Assembly: GCF_029784135.1 (NCBI RefSeq)
Contig: NC_073744.1
Location: 30,176,981-30,240,980 of the forward strand
Length of the DNA stretch: 64,000 nucleotides
Direction: 5' to 3'
DNA from: Toxorhynchites rutilus septentrionalis
Lineage: Eukaryota > Arthropoda > Insecta > Diptera > Culicidae
This document shows, piece after piece, positions 23,777 through 34,561 of this stretch (its first letter is position 1; each line of letters begins with the position of its first letter). The notes below the pieces were generated by a model. The model was given only the letters and a program-made list of their open reading frames with translations. It had not been told where the DNA came from and made no database searches. A program made the position numbers and the translations under genes.

Positions 23777-24372
23777 TATATATTCAAGTCCGAACCGGAG
23801 AACTGTCATGACAGCAAATTTTGACATGGAAACCAGTATATTTGTTACGAATAATGTTAAGAGTTACAAAAATCAGGAAAAATCTGGATAATTTCAGAAA
23901 AATCAGGATAAATTGAGTGTTCTTCAGGATATCAGGAAGCATGCCAAAAAGTCTGGGAAATCCTGAAAAATCAGGAAGGTTGGCATCTCTGTTGGTGACA
24001 CTTTTCTCGTGCAAATTTAATAGAATTTTGACGTAGTGTAACCTTTTTCAAAGCTTACAAGCTGAGATCACTCGCTTGGTGATAGTTTTGATATCAATGA
24101 AAAACGAAATCAATGAAAATATTGTTTGTAAATATAAATAACCGCACAAGAAATAATTGAATTATATAAAACAAATTAAATAAAAGAGAAACAGAAACGA
24201 ATTTCGCAAATCAAATTAAAATTGAATACAAATTTCTGGCAACCTACTATGAGTTTCGTCGTCACGCAACGTATTCCAAAAAACCGGGGAACTTGCAGCA
24301 CGGCAAAAAGAATTGATGTGTCGTTAAGTGAGACGGAACTCATTTCGGTTAGCCAATCAGGAGGTAGCACAG

Positions 24373-25160
24373 TGTAGAGTTATTTGAAAATTCGAACCGA
24401 GTTAGCGCAGGGATAACAGGCGGATTTCACTGCTCACATCTCTGCTAAACTCATCAGTGGAGCCGATACAAATACCAGCACAGCATCCAACTGAGCCCAA
24501 AGCGCGCAATCCACAATTGATGCGTGATGACGCCACGCATCGTACGATCCTTTGTAAGGACGGGATCCGGAATGCTATATAAGGCCCTCTAGCTCACTCG
24601 ACGCTCTCTTATTCCTGGATTAGCGAAGCAAAAAGTGGTGTTAATTTCGGCATGTCCAATTTCCTAGTGAATCTAGTGTTAACAGCAATTTAATTGCTTC
24701 AGCAAACAGTGGTTTTGTTCAATAAAACATTAACAGTGCGCGAAGATAGTGAGCCTTGCTAGTAAGGCTATTTTCATATAGCCCTGGTCCTCCTCATAGC
24801 TAACGTCGAGGCCAGCTAATAGGTGAAGAGGTCGCATCCGGTTGAAGAGTTAGTTAGTCGACACATTTAAGTTATTTTCCGACCGTGAATGCAAGGTGTC
24901 GCGAGTGAACAAAGCCGAGATAATTCCTCTCGGAGTGCACATACCGCTATCCAGGTCGCCGAAGGTCGTCCACCAACATACGACCAACCACCATCATCTA
25001 ATCTTTCGACCAGAGTCGGAATTATAAGACGTAGCAGCCGAAGACGTCCATCTTGCCGGTTGGGAACCGGAAAACGCAGCGCAGCAGATCTCTGAAAGCC
25101 GGCACAGCCGCCGGTAATAACTACGTGGTGACGGTATCACAACAACGACGGAAGCAGATA
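24373..25160 (+). mobile_element. Possible solo LTR / 5' part of a BEL-Pao-type element
   Basis: This stretch has the composition of a retroviral-type LTR: a TATA box (TATATAAG at about 24576) followed within some 30 bases by a GCTCACTCGACGC-type start region, an AATAAA-like signal (CAATAAAACATT at about 24720), and a GC-richer leader with no long reading frame. TGGTGACGGTATCACA near 25122 could be a primer-binding-site-like sequence. I could not find a second LTR, gag or pol. Alternatively it could be the promoter and 5' UTR of an unidentified transcript. Confidence 0.35.
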
Positions 25161-25489
25161 TGAGCAGAGCGAGTGAGTCCGTTTAGATCTTTTCAATAAA
25201 TAAATTGTCATCGGATTCTGGAATAAAGGGCATATGTGTTATTTGATTCGTTTCTATACATTTTGCTTGCGATATTTTCTCGTGTGCACCAAAGAAATTG
25301 ATTTCAGCTTGATTAGCTCCAGCATAGAGAAGGGACAGGTGAGTTTCCACTAGCGCGTTTTAGTCGATCCTGAGAATAATTGAGTGAGAGTTAGCTTGGC
25401 TGGCTTAAGAAGACGTCCGCATCGGAGACGAGTGGAAGTCTTCGTGAGTTACAGTAGGACTACGTTTTTCGTTTCTTTTCTTGGATTTT

Positions 25490-25660
25490 GCATGATGATA
25501 ACGCACCATCGTACCGAGCCCGAATTGTACTGAATTATTTGACCAAAGTCAATACCATCGAGCAAGCACCTTAATCACCTGATATGACCCCGTGCGACTT
25601 TTTTTTTGTTCCCCAAGTTGAAGTAAATGAACGGTGTTGCATTCAATTGAATTCGTAAAT
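25490..25660 (+). pseudogene. DDE transposase fragment (mariner type)
   Basis: The plus-strand frame reads LHDDNAPSYRARIVLNYLTK, then VNTIEQAP, a stop, and SPDMTPCDFFFVPQVEVNE. These are the second and third catalytic regions (DNAP and SPDM.PCDFF) of a mariner-like DDE transposase, with 34-residue-type spacing. Only this C-terminal third survives. It belongs to another family from the other mariners in the window. Confidence 0.75.
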
Positions 25661-25749
25661 AGTTTCTTCAGATCACCAATTCAGAAAAAAAAACAATTAA
25701 GATAAAGTTCGTCGGATTTACTGGTGTTAAAATAAAAAAAAAGTTTTAA

Positions 25750-26453
25750 GGGGGTATTCAAGTGTAGAGACACGAATTACTGACGTTTTTTTTTCGAGTT
25801 CCGTCAAAAAAACTAAGATTATGTTTACCATCCATTATCTCATTATTTGTTCATCCATCTTTAGCAATAAAACAAAAAAATTGAAAGGAGAAAAAAATAT
25901 TCATAACTAGAATAGTTAAGAGCTGATGAAGTGAGAGGGTTCAAAAATAGTTGTGCCATAGCCTACACGATTCCAGCCCTTCTGGTCACCTGAAACAAAA
26001 AAAAAAAATCGAACAGATTCTGAATCAGTAAAGATCTCATGAACCTCGGACAAGTCAGAAACATCTTTTTTTTAAAAATGGTGGCCGTTTAAAAAACAAA
26101 ATCCGGTATACAACGTTTTTCTAACGTTTCCCGATTTTTTTTTTCAAAATAGTAAAATTAAAAAGATACCTGCAGATTGTATTCATATAAATTCGACGTG
26201 ATTCGGTTCAGTAGAACTTGAGATATCGTGTACGCCAGTTTGAAAAAAAAACTAGTTTCGAGGAAAACGCGTTTGAAGTTCATTGTTATGGTCGTACCAG
26301 GTTGGATACCGCATTACTAAAAGGGCTCTTACTCGGTAAATAATAGGATTTTCGATAAGTCCTTTCTAGGGCATACTCTTGGATACTTAAACTACAGAAA
26401 TACGAGGGAACATTTTTGATTTTTTTTTCAAATTTCTAGACTAGAATACTGCC
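25750..26453. mobile_element. 704-bp TTAA-flanked non-autonomous element
   Basis: TTAA at 25746-25749 is followed by GGGGGTATTCAAGTGTAGAG. At the other end CTAGAATACTGCC is followed by TTAA (26454-26457). The ends are imperfect inverted repeats, and the TTAA target is typical of piggyBac-type elements. The interior, including the GAGGAAAACGCGTTTGAAG block, matches an opposite-orientation copy at 44441-45114. No transposase is encoded. Confidence 0.7.
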
Positions 26454-26457
26454 TTAA

Positions 26458-26978
26458 TAAATATAAACTTAAGCATTCATTGTGAATATCTCATTTAGAA
26501 ACGTTCAATATGTTCCGTCTTAAGTTGACTTTTGCTCTTGTAAAACTACAACCTCTAAGACTGTATCTATTATCGAGAGTCAAACGTGAATTTCGAGATA
26601 TTTGGGATCTTGCCGACCGACACAACTATAAAGCTACGGAGACGCACAATTTCGATTGCATCATTAATCGAATATTCGTTCGCAGAATTACATAGAGCCA
26701 TCCCACCTTTCCGACCTTCTGTCCGGGCTTCTGCAAGCGAACACTCGAAACATATGGCAAAGCCAAACACATCCACCCACTCCATCGCGTGGGTCAACTC
26801 ATTGGAAAGCGGATACGTTTGTTTCCATTTTCCTCTGCGCCTCACAAGAGGCGGTGGGGTTGCCGCGTCTAAGCCAATCCTTGGGTTCCTCCTTCTCCTT
26901 GGGCATCGATAGTGAGAGATTGGCGCAATTGATGCGGGGGTGCGCGACGGGTGTTGTTGTTATTGCAGTCCATAGTTC
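26458..26978. other. Downstream flank / probable 3' UTR of the GPCR gene
   Basis: This lies directly 3' of the GPCR stop codon on the minus strand. It has no repeat signature apart from the AT-rich edge of the TTAA element. The part next to the stop is moderately GC-rich and probably untranslated exon. I could not pick out a confident polyadenylation site. Confidence 0.4.
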
Positions 26979-27904
26979 CTAGAGCCTTGTCTGGTCGGGA
27001 CGATCAATGTCGGTGTGAGTTATTCGATTTTCCAGGTCAGCGCTGTTGCTGCTGCTGCTACTTCGATTGTTGTACATGTTGGCCACCGATCGATTGTTGC
27101 TAGAAGGAAGTGTGGTGGCATCTGTGTTCGAAGACTGCTGGCCTTCGCCACTGCCAGTGCTCTCTCCGGTGCTGGTGCTTGTGGGTGCCGGTGGCTCACG
27201 TGTGGATGATTTATTGTTGTTTCGCTGGCAGCAACAGCAGTGACGAAGGCACATTTTTCTCCACAGCTTCTTCACCGAAGCTCGGAAGCCGTTGTGCCAC
27301 CAGGCGTAGATGAGGGGGTTTAGGAGACTGTTGGTGAAGCCCAGTATCGCCAAGGGGCTAGCGATGGCGAACTGCAAGCTACGACACAGTTCCGCGTTTG
27401 TTTCTTGGTTGCACAAAACGAACAGCACACTCGCAATGTAATACGGCAGCCACGTCACGGCGAAACATCCCGTTGTGAACAAAACCACCTTTATGGCCTT
27501 CCACTTGGTCGGGTGCTTCCCGGTTCGAGTATCCGTCGGTTTCGAGGAGGATTTTTTACAACACCAACCGAAACATTCCGGGGATTTCTGTTCTCCCTCT
27601 GTTAGCGGTCGTTCGGAATCCAGATTCGGGCTGGAAGCAGCTGTCGCTCCACCACGAAACAATCGTAAATTGCCCGCTAATGCGCCCTGTTGCTCTCGGC
27701 CGGCCTTCTTAAGCTGGACAACCCTCCGGAGGGCTTTGTGCAGTATAATACCATACAGCACAATGACCACAATCAGTGGAAATAATCCCACGGTGGTGGT
27801 CAGTATAATGAGAGCTGGTGGCGCCAAGCGGACAAACCAGCAGATGCGTCCCCCGTCGGTATCGCCGCGCCATCCAAATGCCGGCAAGAAGCCGATAGTG
27901 AGTC
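26979..27904 (-). CDS. Rhodopsin-class GPCR, last coding exon (TM5-TM7 and tail)
   Basis: This exon encodes residues 195-501 of an orphan class A G-protein-coupled receptor, a seven-helix plasma-membrane protein that signals through heterotrimeric G proteins. The acceptor TATTTCAG precedes 27904. Visible in order: the end of TM4 with LTIGFLPAFGW, an extracellular-loop Cys (C215), TM5 (ALIILTTTVGLFPLIVVIVL), a long third intracellular loop with a Cys cluster (ECFGWCC), TM6 with FAVTWLPYY (the FxxCWxP position, Cys replaced), TM7 with NPLIY (389-393), a helix-8-like FRASVKKLWRKM, then CLRHCCCC (possible palmitoylation) and a Ser/Thr/Asn-rich tail. The TM4-ECL2 LPAFGW motif recalls the adenosine/cannabinoid/S1P-type receptors. 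The ligand is unknown. A frame-start at 27887 would be a TTG, so this is an internal exon and not a start. Confidence 0.93.
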
Positions 27905-27985
27905 CTGAAATAGAGTGGAGGGAGAAAGAAGGAGACTTTCAATAGCAAATCAGTTTCTTTTGTCATCGAGAGTACCGAAACCCAC

Positions 27986-28135
27986 CGATGAGCCAGGTTG
28001 TGAAAATTGAAAGCCGAGCCCGGGCGGGGGTGATGTAGCGCTGGTGCTGCAATCCGTACATTATGTAGAGATACCGGTCCACTGCGATCAGTCCGATGCT
28101 GTACACTGACACGACCGTAGTGGAAACAATCAATC
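27986..28135 (-). CDS. GPCR exon with TM3, DRY and TM4
   Basis: Coding residues 145-193 plus two split Gly codons. The acceptor is a strong pyrimidine tract ending CCCTTAG before 28135; the donor is G|GTGGGT after 27986. It encodes the rest of TM3 (LIVSTTVVSVYSIGLIAV), the G-protein-coupling motif DRY (163-165), the second intracellular loop YLYIMYGLQHQRYITPARAR, and TM4 with its conserved Trp (W191). The 150-bp exon is phase 1 at both ends and is separated from the last exon by an intron of only 81 bp. Confidence 0.93.
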
Positions 28136-28680
28136 CTAAGGGGGAAGGGGGAAGAGAGAGAGAGACATAGATTAAGCTTTTATTTGTGAGCGAGGGATTG
28201 AACATTTCTGGGAAAACCCCATTTCAGCACACGATTGTTTGTGATTGATTATCCCATCCACTAAGTACCGGAGACCATTAAAACCCAGTTCAAATATTTG
28301 ACGCAGCACGCGTAATCCGCGGCGTTTATGGCCATTAACAATAAAAAAGCCGCGGGAGAGATGGAGTGTACTGTGGGATGGAACAACCGTTTTTTACTCG
28401 ATTAATTACAAAGAGGTACGAACGGGAGAAAATGTCGAAACTAAAATGATTGTTTTGTCATTTGATAATTTCAAAAGATAGATAAACGTTTCATGTGTTA
28501 TTTTCTGATACAATGTGAAAAATTGACGACCGAATTATTTTTCATCAAGGATATGTATTGTATAGTTTTCTATCGAATTATGTTTTGTATCCGGGGCTCG
28601 AACTATCACCCTCATTCCGGAACCCGATCACGACTCAACCGAAATAGACTTTTGACATCAGTTCGGCTTAGGACATGATA

Positions 28681-28873
28681 GTAGGGGGAGCTTTTGTTTC
28701 CACCGAAATGTGTTCCCTAACAGAGACATTAACACCAAATCATTATCAAGGAGTTTAACGATGTAATTCTTCAATCATTTCCAAAATCAACAGATAGCCT
28801 AACGGAATCCTACGTCAACTATGCGGTCGTGTCTCGGACACAACCCTACTGTGACTTTTTTATAATATTACCA
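28681..28873. repeat. Fragments of the 5.7/41.8-kb repeat family
   Basis: GTAGGGGGAGCTTTTGTTTC at 28680 is a reverse partial unit of the 95-bp tandem repeat. It is followed by a block (28742-28860) matching 6016-6108 and, reversed, 41748-41870. It ends in the ACACAACCC terminus shared by that family. Confidence 0.65.
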
Positions 28874-29264
28874 GTAGCTAGCCCGGCGAACTTCGTTCCG
28901 CCCAAAATAGATTTTTTGATTTGAATACTTTCAATCATCCACGTTTTCTTACTAAGTGAACGATAGTGAGTCCAATCACTGAACTCTTCATTGATTGATT
29001 ACCCTTCGACCCTTTACAATTTCCTTTTACTATGAATTGTCTAGTACTTCTACAAAAATTCGTCCTTATAATATAAAATTATTTTCAGACACAATTCTCG
29101 CTCAAGATTCTTCAAGCATTTGGAAATAACATGTTTCTCCGTTGCATGAAATACCTGTTTGAGACAGAGCATATTACAGAATAAAGACAGCTCAAATCGG
29201 ACCATTCCTTCCTCGGGTTTAGGGCACACCAACACATTTGGTCTTCCATTTTTGTTTATATAGA
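28874..29264 (-). mobile_element. Non-autonomous Helitron-like element
   Basis: Minus-strand 5' end TCTATATAAACAAAAATGG at 29264; 3' end GAACGAAGTTCGCCGGGC then TAGCTAC near 28874, a slightly mutated form of the CTAG terminus found at 51600 and 57849. The hairpin-forming CGAAGTTCG just inside the 3' end is retained. The interior shares CAAGATTCTTCAAGCA-type blocks with 51330-51400. There is no coding capacity. Confidence 0.7.
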
Positions 29265-29560
29265 TAGAATATATAGGAATGCATTATTCCGTCTGAAAAT
29301 CCTTTTCATTTTTCGAACAAAAAACAATTTCGTTAGCGTCAACATCAAATGAACTAACAACGCTTAGTTAATTGTATAACATATGGGAGTTCAATTTTCC
29401 GAATTTTCCGATTTTTCTCTCCGCTATATTGATCTACGGGAAGAGACGAATACAACGAAATATAGATGACTGAAATTGAACCATTCCTTCCTCGGGTTTT
29501 GCGCTTACCAACACATTTGGCCTTCCATTTTTATTTATAGATTACATCCAAGGCGCCTAG
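29265..29560 (-). repeat. Second partial Helitron-like fragment
   Basis: This repeats the 5' part of the neighbouring element (TTCCTTCCTCGGGTTT and CAACACATTTGG occur in both) and carries a block related to 57480-57600. It lacks a recognisable 3' terminus and is probably an older truncated copy into or beside which the 28874-29264 element landed. Confidence 0.55.
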
Positions 29561-29999
29561 AAGTAGAAGAAGAAGGTGGGCCAACTTGCTAAAACCACTC
29601 TTCAGCCATCTTGGAAGTCTACTGTGTTTTGTGTGTAAACAAAACACAATACGCTAGTGCCGAAGTCTGTCTCTTTTACGCTACTTTTACGCTAATAATT
29701 CCCCTTCTGCTTTCTTCCGTACTGTTTTCATATACCGCTCCCCTAACCAACTTAGTGACGAAACGGCCTCACCTTAGGATTTTTTTTTGAATTTTCACGA
29801 AAGCATGAGTAGAATGTTTCATTTGCTGTAATAGTTGGTGGGCTAAATTATTTCGGGATGTTTCCAAACAAGTCACTACGTTGCTAGATTATTCGGTACA
29901 TAACAGTGCCACAGTTGACACTTCATGTCGAGGGGTGCTGTCCTGAACAAATGGAGTGTGAAAAATGTGAAAAACTGAGAGAGGTGTTAATCGATCTTC

Positions 30000-30240
30000 A
30001 TGAATTCATGGATTCGTGAGTTCGTGGAATTGTGGATTCGTGGGTTCGTAGGTTCGTGAGTTCTTGAATTCGTGAGTTCATGAGTTCATAGATTTATGTA
30101 CTAATTGATTCATAAATTTATAGAGTCATAAATTCAGGAATTCTTAGATCTACAGATTCGTAAATTCATAAATTTTGAAATCCACAGATTCAAAAAATTC
30201 ATATAATTTTTTATTATACTCATAAATTCTTTAATTTTTT
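30000..30240 (+). repeat. Degenerate minisatellite, about 8-10-bp unit
   Basis: A run of variants of GATTCGTGAGTTC / GGTTCGTGAGTTC passes gradually into AATTCATAAATT-type units. The pattern is a short-period tandem repeat that has drifted and become more AT-rich toward its right end. No function is evident. Confidence 0.7.
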
Positions 30241-30327
30241 ATTTATTTATATCATTAATTTTTTTAATATTTCAATTCATTAATTCATAACTTTTTCAAC
30301 CCTCCCCGCCGTCGCAATCGATGTTCT

Positions 30328-31506
30328 ATTGACGAAGTTACGTTGGATTTACAACCAGATGGCGCAGCGATTAAAATGAGGATGTTTTGTTTTTTTTGGT
30401 ATCAAATTCGCTCAAATTTTGTAAAAAATCAGAATTTATCTTCAAATTTCCTGATTTCACGTATTCTTTCTGCGCTAAATAGGTTATAAAATCGTCGTTT
30501 TACTATGTGGTATGTATATTTTGAAAAATGGCTTGGTATAAGTATTGTAACTTTAATTTTTTTCAACAAGGTAAACGATGAGTAGCATGTGTTGCGCTCA
30601 AAATACTGCAAATCCTTCTCGTATCGGCCCTTACATTATCAATGATATCATCCAACTTATTATGATATCGATTTCATCACCATTATCCACAGTATCAATA
30701 ACCTGTATGTATTATTAAACTTAAAATTTTCGAAGATTATCAATGACTTTGGTCCAATAGCGTAAATAGATGCCGCATGAGCTGATTCAGCTTTGCGTAA
30801 TGGTCCAATAGATGTCCAATAGATGTAGATGCCGCATGAGCTGATTCAGCTTTGCGTAAATTCGTCAATTGACGAACCTACATTGACGAACCTACACCTA
30901 CATTAGAGCTCAGAACTACAAAAGTGAGGGTGTTTGTTTATTTTACGCACTGAAAAGCGCGATTCGGTCGTAATTATTAATTTTATTTTTGTTTAGATTC
31001 ATTTCAGCCACTAAATGTCGTCAGTATATTGTTAGAAAATTATTGTTTTGTATATTGCCGATGGTTTCAACAAGCGATTTTACCAAAGTCATAGATAATC
31101 TTCGGAAATTTTAGGTTTGATGATGCTTACCGGTTATTGATACTATGGATAATTGCGATGAAATCGATATCATATCAAATTGGCTGATATCATTGATTAT
31201 GTAGGGGCCGATACGAGAAGGATTTGCAGTATTTTTAGCGCAAAACACCCTATTCGTCGTTTACTTAGTTGAAAAAAATTAAAGTTACAATACTTGTAAC
31301 AAGCCATTCCTCGTAATATACATAGTACATTGTAAAATGATGATTTTCTAACCTTTTCAGCGTGGAAAGAATACATGAAACCGGGAAATTTTAAGATAAA
31401 TTCTGATTTTTCTAGAAAATTTGGACGAATTTCATACCAAAAAACAAAACATCCTCATTTTACTCGCTGCGTCATCTGGTTGTAAATCCAACGTAAATTC
31501 GTCAAT
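30328..31506. mobile_element. 1.2-kb foldback (long inverted repeat) element
   Basis: Arms of about 425 bp at 30328-30753 and 31082-31506 are inverted copies of one another, separated by a 328-bp spacer. The outer ends are ATTGACGAAGTTACGTTGGA and its near complement TCCAACGTAAATTCGTCAAT; the inner ends are GACTTTGGT and ACCAAAGTC. The arms match over most of their length with scattered mismatches and small indels. The spacer has two direct copies of GATGCCGCATGAGCTGATTC and repeated GACGAACCTACA. There is no reading frame of note. The structure is that of a foldback transposon or MITE; transcribed across, it would form a long hairpin RNA. Confidence 0.88.
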
Positions 31507-31772
31507 ACGCTCGATGGTTTACGGAATTATTCGCAGGTCCGATTGATTTCTGATTGCTCTCGGTGACCTTCTCAGGTTTCCTAAAGATCTCCATCACTAC
31601 GAATGGGGTTGAATGAAGACTACGCGTGTGGAATAACGGTTATAGGTCTGATTGTTTTTAAACAGGTTTTATGGTTACCTTCTCAGGATTCCCTCAGTAA
31701 ATTCTCCACCGTCGTAATTGGGTTGCGATAAAAAAATGCGATGGGTACGATGCGAAAAGAATTGTTAGAATA
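31507..31772. other. Short unclassified gap
   Basis: Between the foldback and the mini-mariner. I see nothing recognisable; two related CTTCTCAGG(T/A)TTCC stretches suggest a weak internal duplication. Confidence 0.4.
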
Positions 31773-31995
31773 CCACTTTGATCAAAAAGTTCCCGGAATT
31801 TATTCAGGAAATGAAACATACAAGATCATACATCAATATCGATATTGTCCCCTTCAAAGTACTTCCCATCGACTGCAACACACTTACGCCAGCGCTCCAA
31901 TCCTCAAAACATTTATTATATTCAATTTGCGGTATTGCTATCAGCGCCATCTTCGCCTCACGGTATTGATTCCGGGAACTTTTTGATCAAGATGG
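31773..31995 (-). mobile_element. 223-bp mini-mariner with transposase tail
   Basis: The ends CCACTTTGATCAAAAAGTTC and its inverted counterpart GAACTTTTTGATCAAGATGG are flanked by TA on both sides (31771-31772 and 31996-31997). Inside, the minus strand reads RWRKCVAVDGKYFEGDNIDI followed by DV and TGA, which is the C-terminal tail of a mariner-like transposase. It is therefore an internal-deletion derivative that kept both TIRs and the last codons of its parent. Confidence 0.88.
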
Positions 31996-32154
31996 TATAT
32001 AGGAGTTCAATTAATTTTCTAGGTTTCCCTTATCAGGATACCTAAAAATAATTTCTGCCGCGTGTAGTGACATATCAGATTTTCAGATTTTCGTTTCGTA
32101 AAGTGGTCGTTAATTCGCGTTATTTAATCACATCACATCACATCAACATTATCA

Positions 32155-32395
32155 TGCCAGGTGTTCGGGTTCGATTCCCGTTCTGGCCGGGGGATTTTTT
32201 CGTCAAAGAAATTTCCTTCGACTTGCACTGTGATCACGCGTATTCTAGAGCTTGCCCCTCGGAATACATTCAAGGCGTGTTATTTGGCTTAGAAAATCTC
32301 AACTAAGTATTAATAAATGACGCTAGTTAATGCATACGTTGAGACGGCAAAAGTTCCACAGGGAACGTTAACGCCATTAAAAAAAAAAAAAAATC
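32155..32395 (+). mobile_element. Feilai-like tRNA-derived SINE
   Basis: Starts in a tRNA-like head with a good B box (GGGTTCGATTCCCG at 32167), then the body shared with 23150-23347, ending GGGAACGTTAACGCCATT and an A-rich tail. The A box is not clear, so the head may be truncated. Sequence and layout resemble Feilai of Aedes. It lies in the large GPCR intron, antisense to the gene. Confidence 0.78.
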
Positions 32396-32399
32396 ACAT

Positions 32400-33700
32400 C
32401 ACTTACCGCAGTGAATCTTGATTCTTACATCTCTCCACTAACAATTATCCCCTCCATGATAAACGCTAGGGAACCACGCTATAGAGGCGACCCTTCTGGC
32501 CTTCGGGCGGCGAATATCATACTAACATTCCTTCCCTTCCCCTGGTGACTGAAGGGATGTGGCCGGCGTCATTATTGACCATTCAAGGCTCGAATCACCG
32601 AAAATTGCACAACGAGAATGATTTGCTAGTCCCAAGCGTCGTTCTGTGTGTTCTTTGTGCAATTTGGTTGGTTCAGGTCAATCACGGAGAGCAACTACGA
32701 ATTGTACAGTCTACCCAAGCTCAAGCTCAAGCTCTGTGTTATCAGTTCGGCTTAAATCCAATTGACACCTGCAAATGTGGCAACCTTGCCTCGTCACAAT
32801 ACAAGCGTCAAAATAATTCATCTCTATTTGTGAATCATTCTACTTTCTATTTGATTGAAAACATTCGCTTAACACAACTATACTCGCGCATGAGTCTGTG
32901 AGACCGAGAAGTCAATAATTCGTTTATTTCTCAGAAAATATCAACACTACGACTTTGCGATTCTCTCTAGCTTCGTTATTCGTCGTTCGTCATCGTTTAG
33001 CGTATCGTATGTGTTGGTAGGAAGGGGACGCGTGTCACTTTTTACCACTTTCGGTCTGTTACACCGACGCGAGTGTAGGAGTAACTTTTTTGGACAAGTG
33101 ATTTTTGACAAGTTCATAGAGTTTCGAACAGAGAACATGGGCTGGTATAAATTGCTGTTGATTTACACCAAAACAACTAATCCTTAGTTCAATGAAGCAG
33201 TCCTGTGACGAACAAACCACTCGGCTTTATTTTCTACTAATTCCGCTTCGTCGATTCGGGAGTTTGCGGACTCAATATATTCTGCTTTGAGAGGATATCC
33301 ATCGATCGCTAGATTATTCCACTAATCAGTTAACTATTCCCCTGCATACTCAAAATGTTTTGTTTCCAGTTCCGAGTCCCTTGTTTGGAGTTTTTCATCA
33401 AAGTGCAATCCCTCATGATCATGAGAAAGCATTGAACTCCCTGAAAAAATTGGCTCGAATCTCGAATTCAGGCAGCTTCGCACACACTTTGGAAATTGAG
33501 CCCATGAGAAAATTCGTTCGAAGAACAGTGCCTTCCTGAACTAACTGCAACGTATATTGGACCACCGCATTGAACTGCTTCAGCATGACCAAGGTGCCCT
33601 AGCTTTATTTTGCATCCTGCGATAACAGCCGGAATAAACTTATGTTTAGCAGCTAGGACAAAATCATGCTCCGGTAGATTAACGCGATATTCGAAATGAA
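32400..33700. other. No gene recognised; possible old repeat
   Basis: Contains a 118-codon frame (32545-32901) without domain features; I do not consider it a gene. The part at about 33020-33090 has CACTTTCGGTCTGTTACACCG, which resembles the repeat at 38395-38470 and 52740-52810. The rest is unclassified. Confidence 0.45.
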
Positions 33701-33704
33701 TTAA

Positions 33705-34407
33705 GGGGGGCCCCTGTCTGGAAGGTCGAAAAATAAATGATTTTCGTGTTTTTTTTTTCAGATTTTAGGAATAAAGTGAAGTGTTCGGTTATTATAGTTA
33801 TTGTTTAAGGTATGTATTTTCCAGTTTTTGAGTGCACGAAAAAAAATTAGTACGCTGTTGACAGCTGGATGCGTAAATTCTGTCCGAAAATCGCTACCTT
33901 GCCGGTGGTGTCGCAAAACGAATTCCAATGAATATTTTGAGACTTTAGGACAATACCTAAAGCGTTACATAGGGGTTTTTGAAAATTCGAAAAATCGCCA
34001 AAATGGCGGCTATTTTTGTAAAAAAATTAGCTATTCTTCATGAAAATCGCTGTTTAGAAGCTCATAAAAAATGAAAAAAAAATGAGATATCAAAAAATGG
34101 CTATGTAACGCTTTAGATAATTCATTTTTACATGCTGATAAAAAAAATCAGTTCGGTCTAGTAGATCCTGAGATATCGATACCACCAGTTGAAAAAACAG
34201 AAACAGTTTCGAGAAAAACGCGTTTAAAAATTCGTACAGCACTACTATATCCCTTGAGGTCACTTCATACTTTTAGCTTAACTTTCTAGCGAAGTCAAAT
34301 ATCGAAAAATTCTGTTAGGACAACATTTCTGAGAGCATAAGCTTCGCAAAAATGCAAAAAAGAAAATTTCTTTTTCTATTTGTTCGACCTTCCAGACCGG
34401 GGTCCCT
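33705..34407. mobile_element. Non-coding TIR element, about 0.7 kb
   Basis: CCCCTGTCTGGAAGGTCGAA near 33711 and TTCGACCTTCCAGACCGGGG near 34384 are inverted repeats of each other. The interior is AT-rich and non-coding. It carries GTTTCGAGAAAAACGCGTTT, a block also found in the TTAA elements at 25750 and 44441, so these families may be related. TTAA precedes the left end but not clearly the right. Confidence 0.65.
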
Positions 34408-34561
34408 GCTTACTGACCATTACAACACGTACTCATTTTGGCTCAGGAAACACACTTCTTTCGGTCCCAGAATCGAAGCATATAGGGGCGCGTGAATTTA
34501 TTTAGAAATAAAAATTGAATTTTGTTACGTAACGATCACGGCTATCCCCCCTCCCCTCTAT

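Larger units (their letters stand above)
16780..23991. mobile_element. hAT-type element ends with 8-bp duplication, 7.2 kb apart
   Basis: The left end begins CAGGGTTGCCAAC and the right end, read on the minus strand, begins CAGAGATGCCAAC. Both are preceded by the identical 8-mer TTGGTGAC (16772-16779 and 23992-23999). A CAG-starting short TIR with an 8-bp target duplication is the hAT signature. The subterminal DNA on both sides is built from the same AAATCAGGA-type motif (16805-16850 and 23865-23985), so the ends belong together. I see no hAT transposase between them. The interior consists of other elements: mariner relics, a direct-repeat block, a MITE, SINEs and a TA microsatellite. It is best read as one non-autonomous hAT element bloated by later insertions. 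Confidence 0.72.

Noticed and set aside
16780..23991. Autonomous hAT transposase within the 7.2-kb structure
   Set aside because: None of the frames there shows hAT zinc-finger, RW or dimerisation motifs; all recognisable coding pieces are mariner-type.
24405..24424. GCAGGGATAACAGG resembling part of the I-SceI recognition site
   Set aside because: Only about 13 of 18 positions match; chance is sufficient in 64 kb.
27015..27945. Plus-strand frames of 64-156 codons opposite the last GPCR exon
   Set aside because: They are antisense shadows of the receptor coding sequence.
32545..32901. 118-codon plus-strand frame with a hydrophobic stretch
   Set aside because: No recognisable domain or neighbours; lies in the GPCR intron among repeats. 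Could be reconsidered if transcripts exist.
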